From contig NC_135213.1 of assembly GCF_052324685.1 (NCBI RefSeq), forward strand, positions 39,297,700 to 39,361,699: a stretch of 64,000 nt of DNA, read 5' to 3'. Position numbers and translations under genes: made by a program. This DNA comes from Brachyhypopomus gauderio (lineage: Eukaryota; Chordata; Actinopteri; Gymnotiformes; Hypopomidae). Positions 30,780-44,978 of this stretch are shown piece after piece; the first letter of the stretch is position 1; each line of letters opens with the position of its first letter. The notes under the pieces are model-generated. The model was given only the letters and a program-made list of their open reading frames with translations, was not told the DNA's origin and ran no database searches.

Positions 30780-33313
30780 ATGTCAAGCGATGTGTGCAGC
30801 TCAGTCCATCAGTCCCGCAGCAGGGTTGAGATCCAGACCCAAACCAACTGTGAGTATACGTGCTTCTTGATTCGTTAGGTCAAACAAAACGAAAGATGAT
30901 TTGATCATTGGTGTGTTTACACGATGCTCTAATGTGATAAAGGACGTTATAAACGACGTGCAAGCAGCTCTTAAACATGCACGTTCGCCTTTATTATATC
31001 CACTTTCATTTAGTTGGTAAACGTTTAGCTTCAAGAAGCAGCATAGTACTAACACGATACAGTGCGTAACTCTTAAGACATTTTGGTGGATACACATGTG
31101 GGACTGGAATGTGTGAGCCTTTATTTCCCACCAGACCGGACCGCGTTTACTGGCGGGTCCCAGTTTGTTCCCCGGGCAACAGGCCACCAACAGTCGCTCC
31201 AGCTCTCCAAACGTGTGTTTCAGCATAACAAACGAGCTAAAACCGAATAAAACATGAATGAACGACCCTTTAATTAGTTTGAAAATGATACATTCACTAC
31301 CCTACAGTTTGTTGGGTAAAAGTTATATTACAGAGGCTGTAATGTTGGGAAGTGCAGTTTCATGTTGTGTTTTTTGACTTGCGTGTTGTAGGTGATGGAC
31401 GTTGGAAGCCACGGAGAAGCTGATGACACAGATGATCGCCTCTGTGCTGGTCTGAATGCTTGTCTTAGACTTTTACTCTGATTCTGGATCAGTCTTGTAG
31501 GTGTGGGTGGAGGTGCATGCACTTTAACTGAGCTTTAACTGAGCTTTAAAGGAGCCTGTCTATATACAAAGAACTGACGCTGTTGTTTAAGGTGCAGCGA
31601 CTTCTAAATATAATCACACATTATTTTGATCCCAGATACCTCTGTGTTAACGTTCCATATTAACACTGTGTACTGCAGTAGTTCATGGGTTATAATCTGA
31701 CCAATCACAACAGCAATGGAGTGTCTTTTCAGTCTTTCATTTTGATGTTAGTTTCTGCCTGTTCTCTGTTCTCAGATGGTGTTGAAGAGGTGACCAGTGG
31801 TTTCTGTCTGGACCCAGCTGCTCTCTGCAGAGACCACTGCGATCTCCTGCTTGACGCCATCGATGATCAGCTCAGTAGGCTGCAGGTCAGATGGGAGGCC
31901 ACTCACAATATTTCTTCCTTTCTGTTTCTTCATTGAAAAACTGCATTTCCAGCAATTAAATGAGTAAATGTTGATGTTGTGTAACACGTCACAAAGTCAC
32001 TGGCTCAACACTACAGTGATAACGCAGCTGAAGTGTTGGGAACCAGCGTGCAGACATATTCACGTGTGTCTGGCTCACGCACACCTGGCACACCTGGTGA
32101 AGGCCTTGCTTGTCCAGTAAGGAAATAACACAATGTCTCTGGTTCCTAAAACTGGGACTAACCCCGTGACCTCCATAACAAAATGATAAAAGACATTTCT
32201 TTCAGGCAAAAGATCATTTGTTTGATCAGTTATATTAATACAAGGATGCTTTTGTGGGGTCTTATATCCCTGATTTGTGCCATATAGATACAAGCAGAGA
32301 ATATGATCATTTAACCAGCAAATGTGTTAAAATTACCTTGTACACTTGCAAAAAAAGCATGAATGTGAAGTGGGTGAGAATGAGGATATTTACTGCAAAA
32401 GTTAAATTTCTAAATTTACGCTAAATTTCTGTTGTGTCCCTAGACTCCCCCGACCAAATGGAGGGAACGGCAAGACGGAGAACTTTCTCCACTCAGGTAG
32501 ACTCAAGGCCTCTCAGGATCACGTTAGAAGATGGCGGTGGGCGTGGCCTGTGATCTGTGGGCGTGATCTGTGGGCGTGTCATTGGGACCAGTACCACGCT
32601 CATCACGTTTTCTCATGCTCTCACCTGTCTCACACCTGATTCAGCTCATTGAGCAGGTGTAGAACTCATCAACCTTTATGAGATGAGTGAGAATACAAAA
32701 ATACACTGAGCTTGAGATCCAAGGACTCGGACTGGGAACCAGTGCCTTTCACTGGGTGTCAATTCTGCAGACTGTCCAGAATCTGGATACTTGAAAATTT
32801 TTTATTTTAATTGGATTTTTTTTCCTCTGATTTTTGAAAATAAATATAATCTAAATCATTTTAGGATTATGCCCAAATTCAATATTTGTTTTAGGATATA
32901 GCACATGTGGTCTTTTTTATATCTTTAAAATTATTTTCAGTGCACCTCAGAAGCAGTAAGTCTATGATTAAAGACTCTGTCCTGAGCACCACGCCCCCTC
33001 CCACTGGCAACACTACCTCCACGCCCAACGAGTCAAACTCTGACCTCCCGGACACTTCCACAGGTAAAACAGGCCGATAATGGTCCCGTCCCAGGGTGCA
33101 ATGCCTCCTGTAACGCCGAACCGTTGCCTGTTTCCCTGCCGTTACAGAGGTCACTATAAACAGTGGAGCGAGGTGGCCAGCAAGAACGGGGCAGTGATCG
33201 TGTTCGCCTCTTTACTGCCCCCTCCTGGCAGACACTGGGAGCTGCAGGACCCGGTGGCTCGAAGACTGAGCAGTGTCTTTGGAGACTGGAACGACTGCTG
33301 GGAACTACCATTG

Positions 33314-33381
<68 letters not shown>

Positions 33382-36300
33382 TTTCATCATTACATTAAGA
33401 CATTACAATATTTGTTATATTATTTATGTATGACACATTTCATAATTTTTTTTTTCATTTTATATTATTATGTATTTTTAAAGTGAAAGGTGAGGCAGAT
33501 TATAGGCCCCGCCCCCCTGAGGGACGAACACAACACAACAACAGGACAACTGCCACTGTGGACAAACAGTACAAACAGTACAACAGTATAACAAAGCTAA
33601 AATAGCATCTTTAATAGGTAACAGGGGAAGAGGAGGAAGAGGACGAGGAAGAGGAGGAGAGCGTGTGCACTGAAGACTTCAGCTCAAGATTCAGAGATGT
33701 GATGCTGGACGTTCCAGTGCCACGTTCAACTGGAACAGGTATGCTGACCTCAGATCAGTTTCCAGTGACCATATAGATTAGGTCGATGGGGATGGGGGTG
33801 GGGTGGGAACTGGTCTCAGTTCAGCATAAGGAAACGAGCTTCTGCCCAGGATTCAAATGACCTACAGGCCTGTTGTGGGATGATACTCATTTGAGTGTCC
33901 ACAGATGTAATGGAGAAGTCTTAAAAGACTGGAGAGATTTTAATTATAATGAGTTGAACTGACAGGAATCAACCAGTAGGAGGCAGCATAGCTTTATGTA
34001 CGTACCTTCTGAACTGGACCTTTATGAAATCATGATTTTCATTTAAAAGGGTGCAACAATCTCTTTAAAAATGTTGGGTTTTTTGTCAGTGGGGGACCGT
34101 AGGGGCACAGTTAATGTATTTGAGTTAACTCAAAGTCAAGTTAATGTAGCTGTTATTCTTGATGGTTCTGTCCTAAGCCACAGACAGTCTGAGCAGTGAT
34201 ACTGTACGCGTTACTGAAGCCCAGATGGCAGGATATCTGAGCACAACACACAACCCCAGTAGGCATTCTTCACAAACGCCCAAACCCAGACCCCTAGCAG
34301 GTAGCTCCTGGCTTCATCTGTGAGCCAGACCTTCTCTGAGCTGTTTCTGTCGTTAAAATGAAGTAGATTTACTCATACTCACAGTGTCAGACAACAATAA
34401 TATAGAGTAAAAATATACAGTGCATCAGAATAAACCATTTTCAGTGCTGTAGACGTAGGTACTGTGTTCATATAGATCTCTGAGCTTCTGTAGTTCCTCT
34501 GAGGAGGACAGACTTGTTCACCACAGACAGCGATCTGGACTCGCTGCACACAGAACCGGTACTATGGCATATTCAGCATACGCTGAACAGATGCTGTGTA
34601 TAGTCTTGTGTTTGCTTCGGCATTAAAAGGCAGTGAACTTGTGAATTGCTTCAGAAAATGCAAAATGCATGAATATAATCACAATGCAACTGAAACTGTA
34701 GACAAGCAGCGTGTGTCTGGGTTTGAGGGACCAGTTGTGTGGTTCTGACTCACTGTAACGACCTCCATGGTAGGCAGTGTGACCTCTGACCTGAGTGAGT
34801 GCTACATTCTTGTGGAAGTTATATATGACATGTTTTATGAATCTGGATATGAGTTTACGAGCGTGAATGGCAGTGAAACCTCTCTGCTTGTGTGACGTTA
34901 CAGCGTGGGAAGGTCAGAACGGATCCTGTGATGAAGGACAAACACTCAGGTAATAATAATAAATAATAATAATCTTTATTTGTATAGCACCTTTCATACA
35001 TACATGCAACTCAATGTGCTTTACAGTATAAATAAAAGAAACATAAAAAGGAGAAGACAAAAAGGAAATGTTAGAAGAAATTAAAGTAAAATAACATAAA
35101 ATGTAAAAAAGTAAAGTAAACAATATAATAAAAAAGTAAAGTAAATAAAACTAAAGTAAATATAAGAAGATAACAAAATATTAAAATTAAAGATAAAAAG
35201 AAATAATTAAATAAAGTGACAAATTATAAAATAATAGACTAGAGTTTCTTAACTAAAAGCAGATCTAAACAGAAATGTTTTGAGACTGTTCTTGAAACTA
35301 TTCAGGGATTAAATGCCTCTGAGCTCTTCAGGAAGAGAATTCCAGAGCTTTGGGCCATAGTGTCTAAAAGCACCCTCGCCAATCTTTAATCGGCATCTAG
35401 GAATCACCAGTAGATTACTGTTTGAAGACCTCAGAGACCTGACTGGAACATATCTAACCATCATTTCACTGAGGTAAAGAGGGGCAAGACCATGAAGACA
35501 TTTAAAAACCATGACTAGAACCTTAAAATCTATCCTAAAGCTGACAGGTAACCAGTGCAGTGAGTGGAGTGCAGGTGTAATATGATCTCTCTTTCACCTG
35601 TGGGTCAGAACCCTTGCAGCCGCATTCTGAACTCTCTGTAGGTGCGAAATAGAGCTCTTTGGAAGAGCAGACAGAACAGCGTTACAATAATCTAGCCTTG
35701 ATGTGATAAATGCATGGACAAGTTTTTCACTGTCAGCAGGAGTGAGCATATCTCGGACCTTAGCAATGTTTCGAAGGTGAAAATAAGCTGTCTTGTATGT
35801 AGTCATGATGTGTGATTTGAAGCTGAGCTCATTATCAAAGGTGACGCCCAGGTTCTTAACACATTGTCTGGCATTCAGATTCATTTGATTTAAATATTTA
35901 AACATCATTTCTTTGTGAATCACTGCCAAGAACAAGAACTTCTGTCTTCTGTTTATTTAATTGCAGAAAATTGTCAGACATCCATGTCTGTATATCATCT
36001 ATGCAGTCAAACAGTGAGCAAATTGATTTTAGGGCCTTAGGTTCTAGAGAAATGTAAAGTTGAGTGTCATCTGCATATTGATGATAACTAATACCATGTT
36101 TATTAATGATATGTGGTAACGGAAGCATATATAGGTTGAATAGTAACGGCCCAAGAATTGATCCTTGGGGGACGCCACAAGTTTTTTTTTGACGTGTGGA
36201 GGAAGAGGTACCTAATGCTACGTAGTAATCAAGCCCAGTTAGGTACGATCTAAACCAGTCTAAGACTAAGCCACTAAGGCCTACCCAGCTCTGTAGTCGA

Positions 36301-37292
36301 TCAAGAAGAATTTCATGATCAACCGTGTCAAAAGCAGTGCTTAAATCCAGCAGAAAAAGGACTGAGAGTTTGCCTGCATCCGTATTCAATCTCAAGTCAT
36401 TTACTACCTTAACTAGGGCTGTTTCAGTGCTGTGGAGAGCTCTGAAACCAGATTGAAAAGTGTCATTTATTTGATTTACTTTTACATAATCATTCAACTG
36501 GATTGACACAACTTTTTCAATGATTTTGCTAAGAAAGGAAAGGTTAGATATAGGTCGATAATTATTGAGAATTGTGGGATCAAGATTTCTGTTCTTTAAT
36601 AGTGGTTTAACCGTTGCTGTTTTTAAAAAGTTAGGGAATTCACCCAATTGCAGAGACTGATTAACAATCGTTAGAACTTCATTTGCTAATGAGCTCAGAA
36701 CCTGCTTGAAAAAGCATGTAGGTAAAGGGTCCAGTTCACAAGTAGAGGATTTTAGTGATGAGATCACATCAAGTAGTGTTGTCAACTTCTTGGAAATAAG
36801 ACATATTAAAGTTAGGCTGAGTAACTGATATAAGGGTTGATAGTCTATTAGTGCTTGTTGCTATGTTCTGCCTTATACTAGTAATCTTGTCCCTAAAAAA
36901 TATTGCAAACTCATCACATTTTTCAACTGAAACAGTCTCAGGGAAGAAACAGGAGGTGGGGTTTACTAGCTGATCTATACTTCTGAACAAGACAGCCGAG
37001 TTATTATTTGATGAATGAATTAAGGTAGAGAAATAGTTTTTCCTTGCTGATTTCACTTCACTGTTGTAATTGTGCAATGTTGTTTTATAAATATCAAAAT
37101 GTACTTGCAATTCTGACCTTCACCAACGTCTCTCAGCCTGCCTACAATCTTGCCTAAATTTTACAATAGAAGGAGTGTAGATTAAACAGCGTGAATCTAA
37201 TGTTATCAGACAAACTTGGGATACAAACTAAATCAATGAAAGTAAATCCAAAATATTGATTCTCCCTGTTTCTCTCTTTCTTTGCTCTTTCG

Positions 37293-37382
<90 letters not shown>

Positions 37383-40300
37383 GCTCTGATGAAGGGCAGG
37401 TTATAAGACTCGGTAGAAAGCTGAAAACTCCAACCAGAATTCAGCGAAAGAAGAAAAGGATCCAAAGCGAGAGGAACAACTACAGCCCAACTCCACCCTC
37501 TACACCCACTCCACCCTCTACATCCCCTCCACCCTCTACATCCCCTCCACCCTCTACACCCACTCCACCCTCTACACCCACTCCACCCTCTACATCCCCT
37601 CCACCCTCTACATCCCCTCCACCATCTACATCCCCTCCACCCTCTACACCCACTCCACCCTCTACATCCCCTCCACCCTCTACACCCACTCCACCCTCTA
37701 CACCCACTCCACCCTCTACATCCCCTCCACCCTCTACACCCACTCCACCCACTCCACCCTCTACACCCTCTACACCCCCTCCACCCTCTACACCCTCTAC
37801 ACCCTCTCCACCCTCTACACCCCCTCCACCCTCTACACCCCCTCCACCCTCTACACCCACTCCACCCTCTACATCCCCTCCACCCTCTACACCCACTCCA
37901 CCCTCTACATCCCCTCCACCCTCTACTTCCCCTCCACCCTCTACTTCCCCTCCACCCTCTACATCCCCTCCACCCTCTACACCCACTCCACCCTCTACAT
38001 CCCCTCCACCCTCTACACCCACTCCACCCTCTACATCCCCTCCACCCTCTACATCCCCATCCACCCTCTACACCCACTCCACCCTCTACATCCCCTCCAC
38101 CCTCTACACCCACTCCACCCTCTACACCCACTCCACCCTCTACACCCCCTCCACCCTCTACATCCCCTCCACCCTCTACACCCACTCCACCCTCTACACC
38201 CCCTCCACCCTCTACACCCACTCCACCCTCTACATCCCCTCCACCCTCTACTTCCCCTCCACCCTCTACTTCCCCTCCACCCTCTACATCCCCTCCACCC
38301 TCTACACCCTCTCCACCCTCTACACCCACTCCACCCTCTACACCCTCTCCACCCTCTACACCCCCTCCACCCTCTACACCCACTCCACCCTCTACATCCC
38401 CTCCACCCTCTACTTCCCCTCCACCCTCTACTTCCCCTCCACCCTCTACATCCCCTCCACCCTCTACACCCTCTCCACCCTCTACACCCACTCCACCCTC
38501 TACACCCTCTCCACCCTCTACATCCCCTCCACCCTCTACACCCACTCCACCCTCTACACCCACTCCACCCTCTACACCCACTCCACCCTCTACATCCCCT
38601 CCACCCTCTACACCTTCTCCACCCTCTACATCCCCTCCACCCTCTACACCTTCTCCACCCTCTACACCCACTCCACCCTCTACACCCACTCCACCCTCTA
38701 CACCTTCTCCACCCTCTACACCCTCTCCACCCCCGTCACCCTCTGCAGCTGTGAGACATCGCCCGTCTTACACAGGCACTAGAGAACAGGTATCTAGTGA
38801 CGTCTTTACTTTGGTCTCATTTTCCTGTTCATATTTAATAAATTTTAGTAATGTTGTGTGTGTGTGTGTGGTGGTTAGCCCGCACCCGCCTACAGCACGT
38901 AGTGTTAGGTAGACCCGCACCCGCCTTCAGCAGGTAGTGTTAGGTAGACCCGCACCCGCCTTCAGCAGGTAGTGTTAGATAGACCCGCACCTGCCTACAG
39001 CAGGTAGTGTTAGGTAGACCCGCACCCGCCTACAGCAGGTAGTGTTGGGTAGACCCGCACCCGCCTACAGCAGGTAGTGTTAGGTAGACACGCCTACAGC
39101 AGGTGGAGTTAGGGAGACCCACCTACAGTAGGAGGAGTTAGGGATCAGGTCACTCCCCCCAGCACACTGGCTTTCCTTTCTACGTGCCTTCTGAATAGCA
39201 TGTGACGTGAATACAGAGCCCTGTTCCCTAATGTGGGACGGGTCAGGACTTAAACTGGTGCTACACCATTCAAACACTTCAATCAGCACCTGTGTGTCAT
39301 AACCTGTGTATCATAAACAAGACATTACTCCCATATTCCTTGATAAACACAAGCTGAAACACTGAACCGTTTGCACTAAAACAATCTGCCACCAATTTAG
39401 CACCAGTATCTTCCCCAGCCACATCAACCCACCTGTCCTGACTCTGGTGTCTCCTGTGCTGGTGTGTATGACGTGAACAGAAGGCGGAGAGCACGACCAT
39501 GCTCCTAAATCAGAGCTTGAAACAGTCAGAGTGGGAGATCCGAGACCTGAGAGCAGTGCTTGCAGAGTCTGAGCGGGTCCACAAGGGGGCAGCAGGGAGG
39601 CAGGAGCAACAGAGCAGGAGCTGGGCTCAGGATATTCTCATGGAATGTGTGTGGCTACAGGAGCTGCTGACAGCCAATGGCATGCCTGCACACACCAAGC
39701 CCCTCCCACCCAGGTAAATATATACCTGTGTATGTGTGTTAATGACCATCCTTGTCTTTAACGTTGTAGTGAGAGTGTGCTAACCCTAACCTTGGCACTA
39801 CATTAGGTACACAAGCCATTATACCTACACTGAACACATTAGGCACGGCTCTTTTCTAAATGCCTTTCGTAAGTGTGTAAATACACAGTGCAGCTCATCA
39901 TTTGGTTTGCACTATATCACTTCTACCCTGTTCAAATGCTAAATGTAAATGTGCCATATTTTGTCAATTTTGATTTTTTTCACCGCAATCGAAATTTGTC
40001 CTCCTCTTTTAACCCATTTGTGCAGTTAGAACACACACACACACACACACTAGTGATTACTAGGGGGCTGTGGATCACACGTGCCCAGAGCGGTGGGCAG
40101 CCCTAGCCCAGCGCCCGGGGAGCAGTTGGGGTTAGGTGCCTTGCTCAAGGGTACCTCAGTCATGGCCTCAGGTCTGGGAATCGAACCCATGACCCTCCTG
40201 TCACAAGACCAGTTCCCTATCACAGGACCATGACTGCCCCTTAACCGTACAAGTCTTGTTTCTCTGCTCTTGCCGTCACTTGCCGCCCTAGTAATCACTA

Positions 40301-40523
40301 GTGTGTGTGTGTGTTCTAACTGCACAGGTGGGTTAAAAGCGGAGGACAAATTTCGATTGCGGTGTAAAAAATCACAATTGACAAAATATGGCACATTTAC
40401 ATTTTATTTACAAATGTTTGCCAACTGTGATGAGCTAAAATTACTAGCACATCCTTCTGACTTTTGTTTTACAGGAAGCGTGCGGCTACAGGAGTCGATT
40501 TTGATGATGGAGATGATGCGTAA
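30780..40523 (+). CDS. Unrecognised multi-exon gene with coding minisatellite, copy B
   Basis: Same model as copy A: 30780-30849, 31776-31885, 32444-32496, 32951-33063, 33150-33315/33317, 33625-33738, 34904-34949, 37384-38789, 39481-39713, 40475-40523. Exon 5 lacks the two-base insertion of A and gives a convincing frame (GHYKQWSEVASKNG, VIVFASLLPPPG, GDWNDCWELPLG) with higher GC at third positions than the competing frame, so B looks closer to functional. If the exon 5 donor is the second GT of the microsatellite (exon end 33317), exons 1-8 read through to TAG at 38780-38782, about 690 residues, of which some 410 are repeat-encoded. Without the one-base insertion at about 38056, exon 8 would instead enter exon 9 exactly in frame. 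So the protein ends either in exon 8 or, in an allele without the insertion, in exon 10. Confidence 0.55.
33316..33380. repeat. (GT)n covering the exon 5 donor, copy B
   Basis: About 32 GT units directly at the end of exon 5 (ccattggg/gtgtgt...). Copy A has only about 5 (7332-7341). Any GT of the run could act as donor, and each step of 2 bp changes the phase. The next exon's acidic frame needs phase 1 at its canonical acceptor, which the second GT would give. Confidence 0.75.
34952..37255 (-). mobile_element. L2/Rex1-type LINE, copy B
   Basis: Counterpart of 8912-11215 with the same frameshifts and stop, so the element was dead before the tandem duplication. Differences are a few substitutions (e.g. 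near 36184 and 37018). Confidence 0.85.
37294..37380. repeat. (GT)n before the exon 8 acceptor, copy B
   Basis: Counterpart of 11252-11340. Confidence 0.8.
37490..38736 (+). repeat. 18-bp coding minisatellite, copy B (expanded)
   Basis: Same tract as at 11450. Exon 8 is 261 bp longer than in A, exactly 87 codons, so the size change keeps the frame. The one-base insertion is present here too (near 38056), so it predates the duplication. Larger blocks inside (e.g. 38218-38300 and 38370-38470) repeat each other, showing higher-order expansion of several units at once. Confidence 0.9.
38873..39150. repeat. 35-bp minisatellite in intron 8, copy B
   Basis: Counterpart of 12573-12850 with the same number of units, unlike the exon 8 minisatellite, which changed size. 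Confidence 0.85.
39923..40409. mobile_element. Fold-back element in intron 9, copy B
   Basis: Counterpart of 13622-14108 with both arms intact. Confidence 0.7.
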
Positions 40524-40701
40524 TCTCTTCATGCTGATGAAATAACATGAAATGTTCCAGTTTTAATCCACCAACACTATCACTGTTACTAATCGGTATT
40601 TTTAAGTAGATAATATTAACAATACAAATGTTTTTTAAATCTCTATGGAACTATTGTAATGAATTATGAAGGTCGTATGATTTTAAGAATGGCATTTTTG
40701 A

Positions 40702-40707
40702 AATAAA
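40702..40707 (+). terminator. PolyA signal of the unrecognised gene, copy B
   Basis: AATAAA about 180 bp after the stop at 40521-40523. Confidence 0.5.
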
Positions 40708-42054
40708 TATTCTATTTTAATTTCCTAAAAGAGTGATTTGTTTTGTTATGTATAAAATTTAAAACGAGTGCCTACATCAGTTCATCTCAAGAGTATGGAA
40801 TAAACCATTAAAAGTGAAGTTTGGTACTGCATAAAGTTGAAACGGATAAAACAATTCCAAAGATAAATAACCATATGCACATTTATATCTTAGAAAATAT
40901 GAAATTCTATCAAGGTACTAAAGGATACTGTACAAGAAAATATAATACACAAGTTTTTAGAAAGGTCATTTTCATGGTTTGTTTGAATGGGGAGTACAGA
41001 AACCAGCTTTTCTTTGCAAGCACATTCTTTAATCTGCTTTAATCTTAATCTGTTTTAACATAACTCCCTGACCTTATGTGTACCACTGCATACTACCTGC
41101 ACGTGGCCAGGTCTACTAATGTAGACCTACCAATGTAGACCTACACAAAGCAACAAGAAAGTGCAAGAAAGTATTTACGTGTTGCTCGGTAACATAAGTT
41201 TGTGAAACTTTTTGTAATGACAAAGTTTAATAAACATATCACAGTCTTCTGGCATTTATTATGCTCCTGTTAACTAAGAAATGGCGCTTGTAGAACTGTT
41301 GAAATGAAGCGTGATTTCAACTGAAATTGCAGCCGTGCTGACAGGGGCGGACTGGGGAGAAAAAGTGGCCCGGGAGTTCCTGACAGACTGGCCCACTAAA
41401 ATATATATATATATGTGTGTGTGTATATATACTGTATATGAATCTATACATGGTACGTAGTGTATATGTGTAACGCTGGGACAGAAGCAGCAGGAGACAG
41501 AGGCTGAGGGTGACCGGGTGTGCTCTGTGTGGTTGTGGGCGTGCGTGTGACCGAGGGAGTGTGTGTAGGCGCCCTCTGGCGGCCTCCAGGCCGACCTACC
41601 GTGACAATATGTCAGCTTTTATTGTCATATGGACAATATTACTTCCAGCAATAATATGATTACAAAGCCACATATTGGTATATCAAAATAACTAACAAAC
41701 TTAACAACTTGACCCTGACAAAATACAGGGGAAAACAACTGGAAAGCTACTGAAACCTACATTGTTCACTCAGTGAGTAACCTCTGTAGCTTGTCTTTTC
41801 TCTCTCAGCTTTTCAGTGCCACCTTTACGTTTGGTAGTTTGTTTAGACCAGGGGTGCCCACACCTTTTCAGCTTGTGAGCTACTTATAAGATGACCTAGT
41901 CAAAATGATCTACCTACAATAAAAATGCAAAACAAATGTATTTCTTCTATATTATAATTATTATATTATATTATTTCAGTTATTATTGTTACTATTTAAT
42001 AGTATTACTATTAATAATAGTATTGCTATTTAATAGTGTATTAAATCAAGGTCC

Positions 42055-42270
42055 AGGACCCCTTATATTTTACACGACGTCTTCCTTTTTTGATAGAAAC
42101 ACCTTCTCTCTCGTTACATTCATCCATCTCTGATTAGTTTAGTCTGATCGGGTTTGTTGTTCCCGCTGTCAGCGCTAATCTCGCGAGAACTGACACTCAG
42201 GCTACTGCAGGTTGACTTTCTCGCGAGGCTAGCGACATAATTCAGTTTGGAGAGACACTTGAATGCTTAA
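42055..42270. promoter_or_regulatory. TCTCGCGAGA promoter segment, B2
   Basis: Copy B counterpart of 15765-15980, with one intact and one degenerate palindrome. Confidence 0.45.
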
Positions 42271-42274
42271 AAAC

Positions 42275-42590
42275 ACATCACAAAACAGCTTTACAATTGT
42301 ATGGGTCCAGATCCCTAATGAGCGACAGAGATGACAGTGGTGAGGAAAAACTCCCTATGATGGTGGGGATTAGGAAGAAACCTCAGGAGGACCAAGACTC
42401 AAAAGCGAACCCATCCTCCATTGGGCGACCCGTTAGCATAAGTCTGTATTTATAATCCAAATATAGTTCTATAGTTATAGTTCTAATTCCAGGCCAAGCA
42501 GTCACAGTCCCATCAGTGCAGGTGGTGAACCTCAGATAGGAGTTGGCATCAGTGCGTCCTCTGTGGCAATGGCACATCCAACCAAAATGA
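42275..42590. repeat. Dispersed fish repeat, copy B2
   Basis: Counterpart of 15985-16300 in copy B. Confidence 0.55.
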
Positions 42591-43052
42591 ATAAGTTCAT
42601 AAAATGTGTTTAGAAATAATATTATGGCATTTCATAATAATAATAATAATCTCTCTAGGGCACAGGTTCGTTTACTACCCTTTCTGTAACGTACTAATCA
42701 GGCAGACAAGGATCCAAGTGCGGATAATAGCTGTCTTTATTGAAACAATGATCACAGAGCTATCAAACAGGTGAGGGTGCCATCTAGTTGCAGCTCCATT
42801 GAATCCCCTGTGGTTCTTTGGCCTAAAGAGAGAGAGGAGAAAAAGACAGGAGAAAATGATTATTATGAGTATTGATGTGATATGAATTTGAATTTGTTGC
42901 ACATCCTTGGTTGTTTTTTTATACGTGTAATGAGTGTATACGTATCCAGTAAGTGTTCTCTAATACTGTGTATTCACCCACTATGGGATATGTATATGGG
43001 TAGACAAAACTGAGTTGTCATGTGTGAGGAGTAAACTCACATCACTCTGCAG

Positions 43053-43205
43053 GCACATTTTGAGGCAGACCAGTTCATCAGAACCAAACAGGGCAAGACC
43101 AGGCTGAGAGCAGATGCTGTTTGCACCATTTTTGTGCATCGCCCCGTACTCAGAAAGAGGAAGCCCCCTGCACAATACGAAATGACAGAAAGAAGAAACG
43201 GTTAA
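43053..43205 (+). pseudogene. THAP-domain exon, B2
   Basis: Copy B counterpart of 16764-16916, with the same frame and stop. Confidence 0.55.
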
Positions 43206-44193
43206 AAGATGGTCAGCTTGGAAACAAGAGCCAATCCACAAAGGTGAAAAACAGCAGGCAACTAATGTACACTAACAAGATAAATTAAATACAACATAAA
43301 TAATACAATAATAGAATACAAGTCTAGTATGGTTACATATGATTACATATATCATACTGTACTAGATTTTAGTATGTTGTATTCCTCTTTAGTCTTGTAA
43401 GATTCATTGATCAAAACTGCCACCCTAGTTTCAACTTACCTTGTGTTTTCAATCTCTCTTGATGATCTTCTCTCTCCCTTTGCCATCAATCCAAAGTCTG
43501 CTGAGCATAATACAGATAATAGTCAACAGATTAACAAAACCTACAAACACTTGATCTATAAATTACACTGTTGTGTACTAGTTAGAAGTCTAAAATATGC
43601 ATTCTAGTCAATATCAGCAGTGATGTATCACAAGAATGGCTCTCCTCCTTATTGTGCGTTATCTTAACGTTAATGGATATCCTCATTTCACCTCCTCCAC
43701 CCAACACACTCTACAATCACACTCAAATGTTTAACATCGCGTTTAGGTAAAATGGCATTAAGAGAGGAATTTACTATTAATAGGCTGTCAGTCGTTAATG
43801 TGAAAGCTCGCTAACCGTATTCGCGTTGTCTTAGCATAGAATTAGTTCCCTAAATCTGCTTATTAAGAGGTGGATAATTCACTAAAATGCTTTAATTCAC
43901 ATTTTAACGCACATGTTAATTTGATTCTGATGTCCTTATAATACACAATCAGATTTTTTAAGCGTACTAACCTGTAAAAGTGTATCACAGATGGTCCACT
44001 GGTCCAGCTTGACTGCGCTGCTCGTATTTGCTGTAATCAAACGGGTCCGTTGGAGTGAACGGAGATGGCGCGACTCTCTCTCTATATGGTTCTGGTTCAG
44101 AGGGACTAGGCAGGGGACGAGGTCTAGGAGGAGAGCCGAGGTCGGTACACAGGGAAGGCAGTAACACGGAGAGACCGCTCGGTACGTGGCATG

Positions 44194-44978
44194 CAGTGCC
44201 GTTTCAAGGTATTTGGGGGCCCCAAGCAAAGACACCAACCGCCCCCCCCCCCAACCTAAGTATGGGGTTACCCGGGACTAGGCGGGGGGTTGGCGAACGT
44301 AAGTTGTTGAGCGGGGGGGGGGGGGGGGGGGGGGTGCGAACGTAAAATGTTACCGGAGGGGTTTAAAATGGACACAGCGAGAAAAAAACAGATTTAAAGT
44401 GTGCAGAAACAGTCTGAATCGTGGTTTTAACTAACCTAATTTTTTCCGGGACTGAATATTAAAAAGAAGAAAAATCGGGACAAACCGGGACGGCCCGGGA
44501 AAACCGGGACAGGCACGTGAAAACCGGGACAGGTGGCAACACTAGCCGGGACGTATATATTGTTTTTAGCCTACCTGCTGCTAAATTACACCATTTGTAC
44601 AGGTAGGCCTAATTTATCCAGTGTAAATCATCACTTACCACTGTCTTGTGTTTTTTTGTGTTCCTCTTTCTTCTTTTGTTTTCTCTTTTGGCTTCCTGAT
44701 GTATAAATTCGCTTCATGGTTAAGTTTCATATTTGCCGGCGTCTAAAACTTGGCTGTCTGCCAGGACAGTGTCTGCCTGCCTTCAGCAGCTGGTGGGAGG
44801 GGCCCCTTGAGGGGGATTCTGAGAACAGTGTCATTGCTCATGACTTTGAGAATGTAAAGGGGGGCTCACACAGTTTGTCGCTGCATTTAATTCTTAACCT
44901 GTTGTTGTCTGGGGGCCCCAGGCCAGCTTGGGGCCCCAAGCAATTGCCTGGTTTGCCTGCCCCATCGCGACGGGCCTG
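44194..44978. mobile_element. hAT insertion found only in copy B
   Basis: Absent at the matching site of copy A (17899-17912). Flanked by a perfect 8-bp target duplication GTGGCATG (44186-44193 and 44979-44986), of which A has one. Ends cagtgccgtttcaaggtatt and, inverted, caggcccgtcgcgatggggc are imperfect TIRs, with ggggccccaagcaa shared just inside. 785 bp, contains C- and G-runs and no transposase frame. It breaks the proline-rich segment of block 2. Confidence 0.88.
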
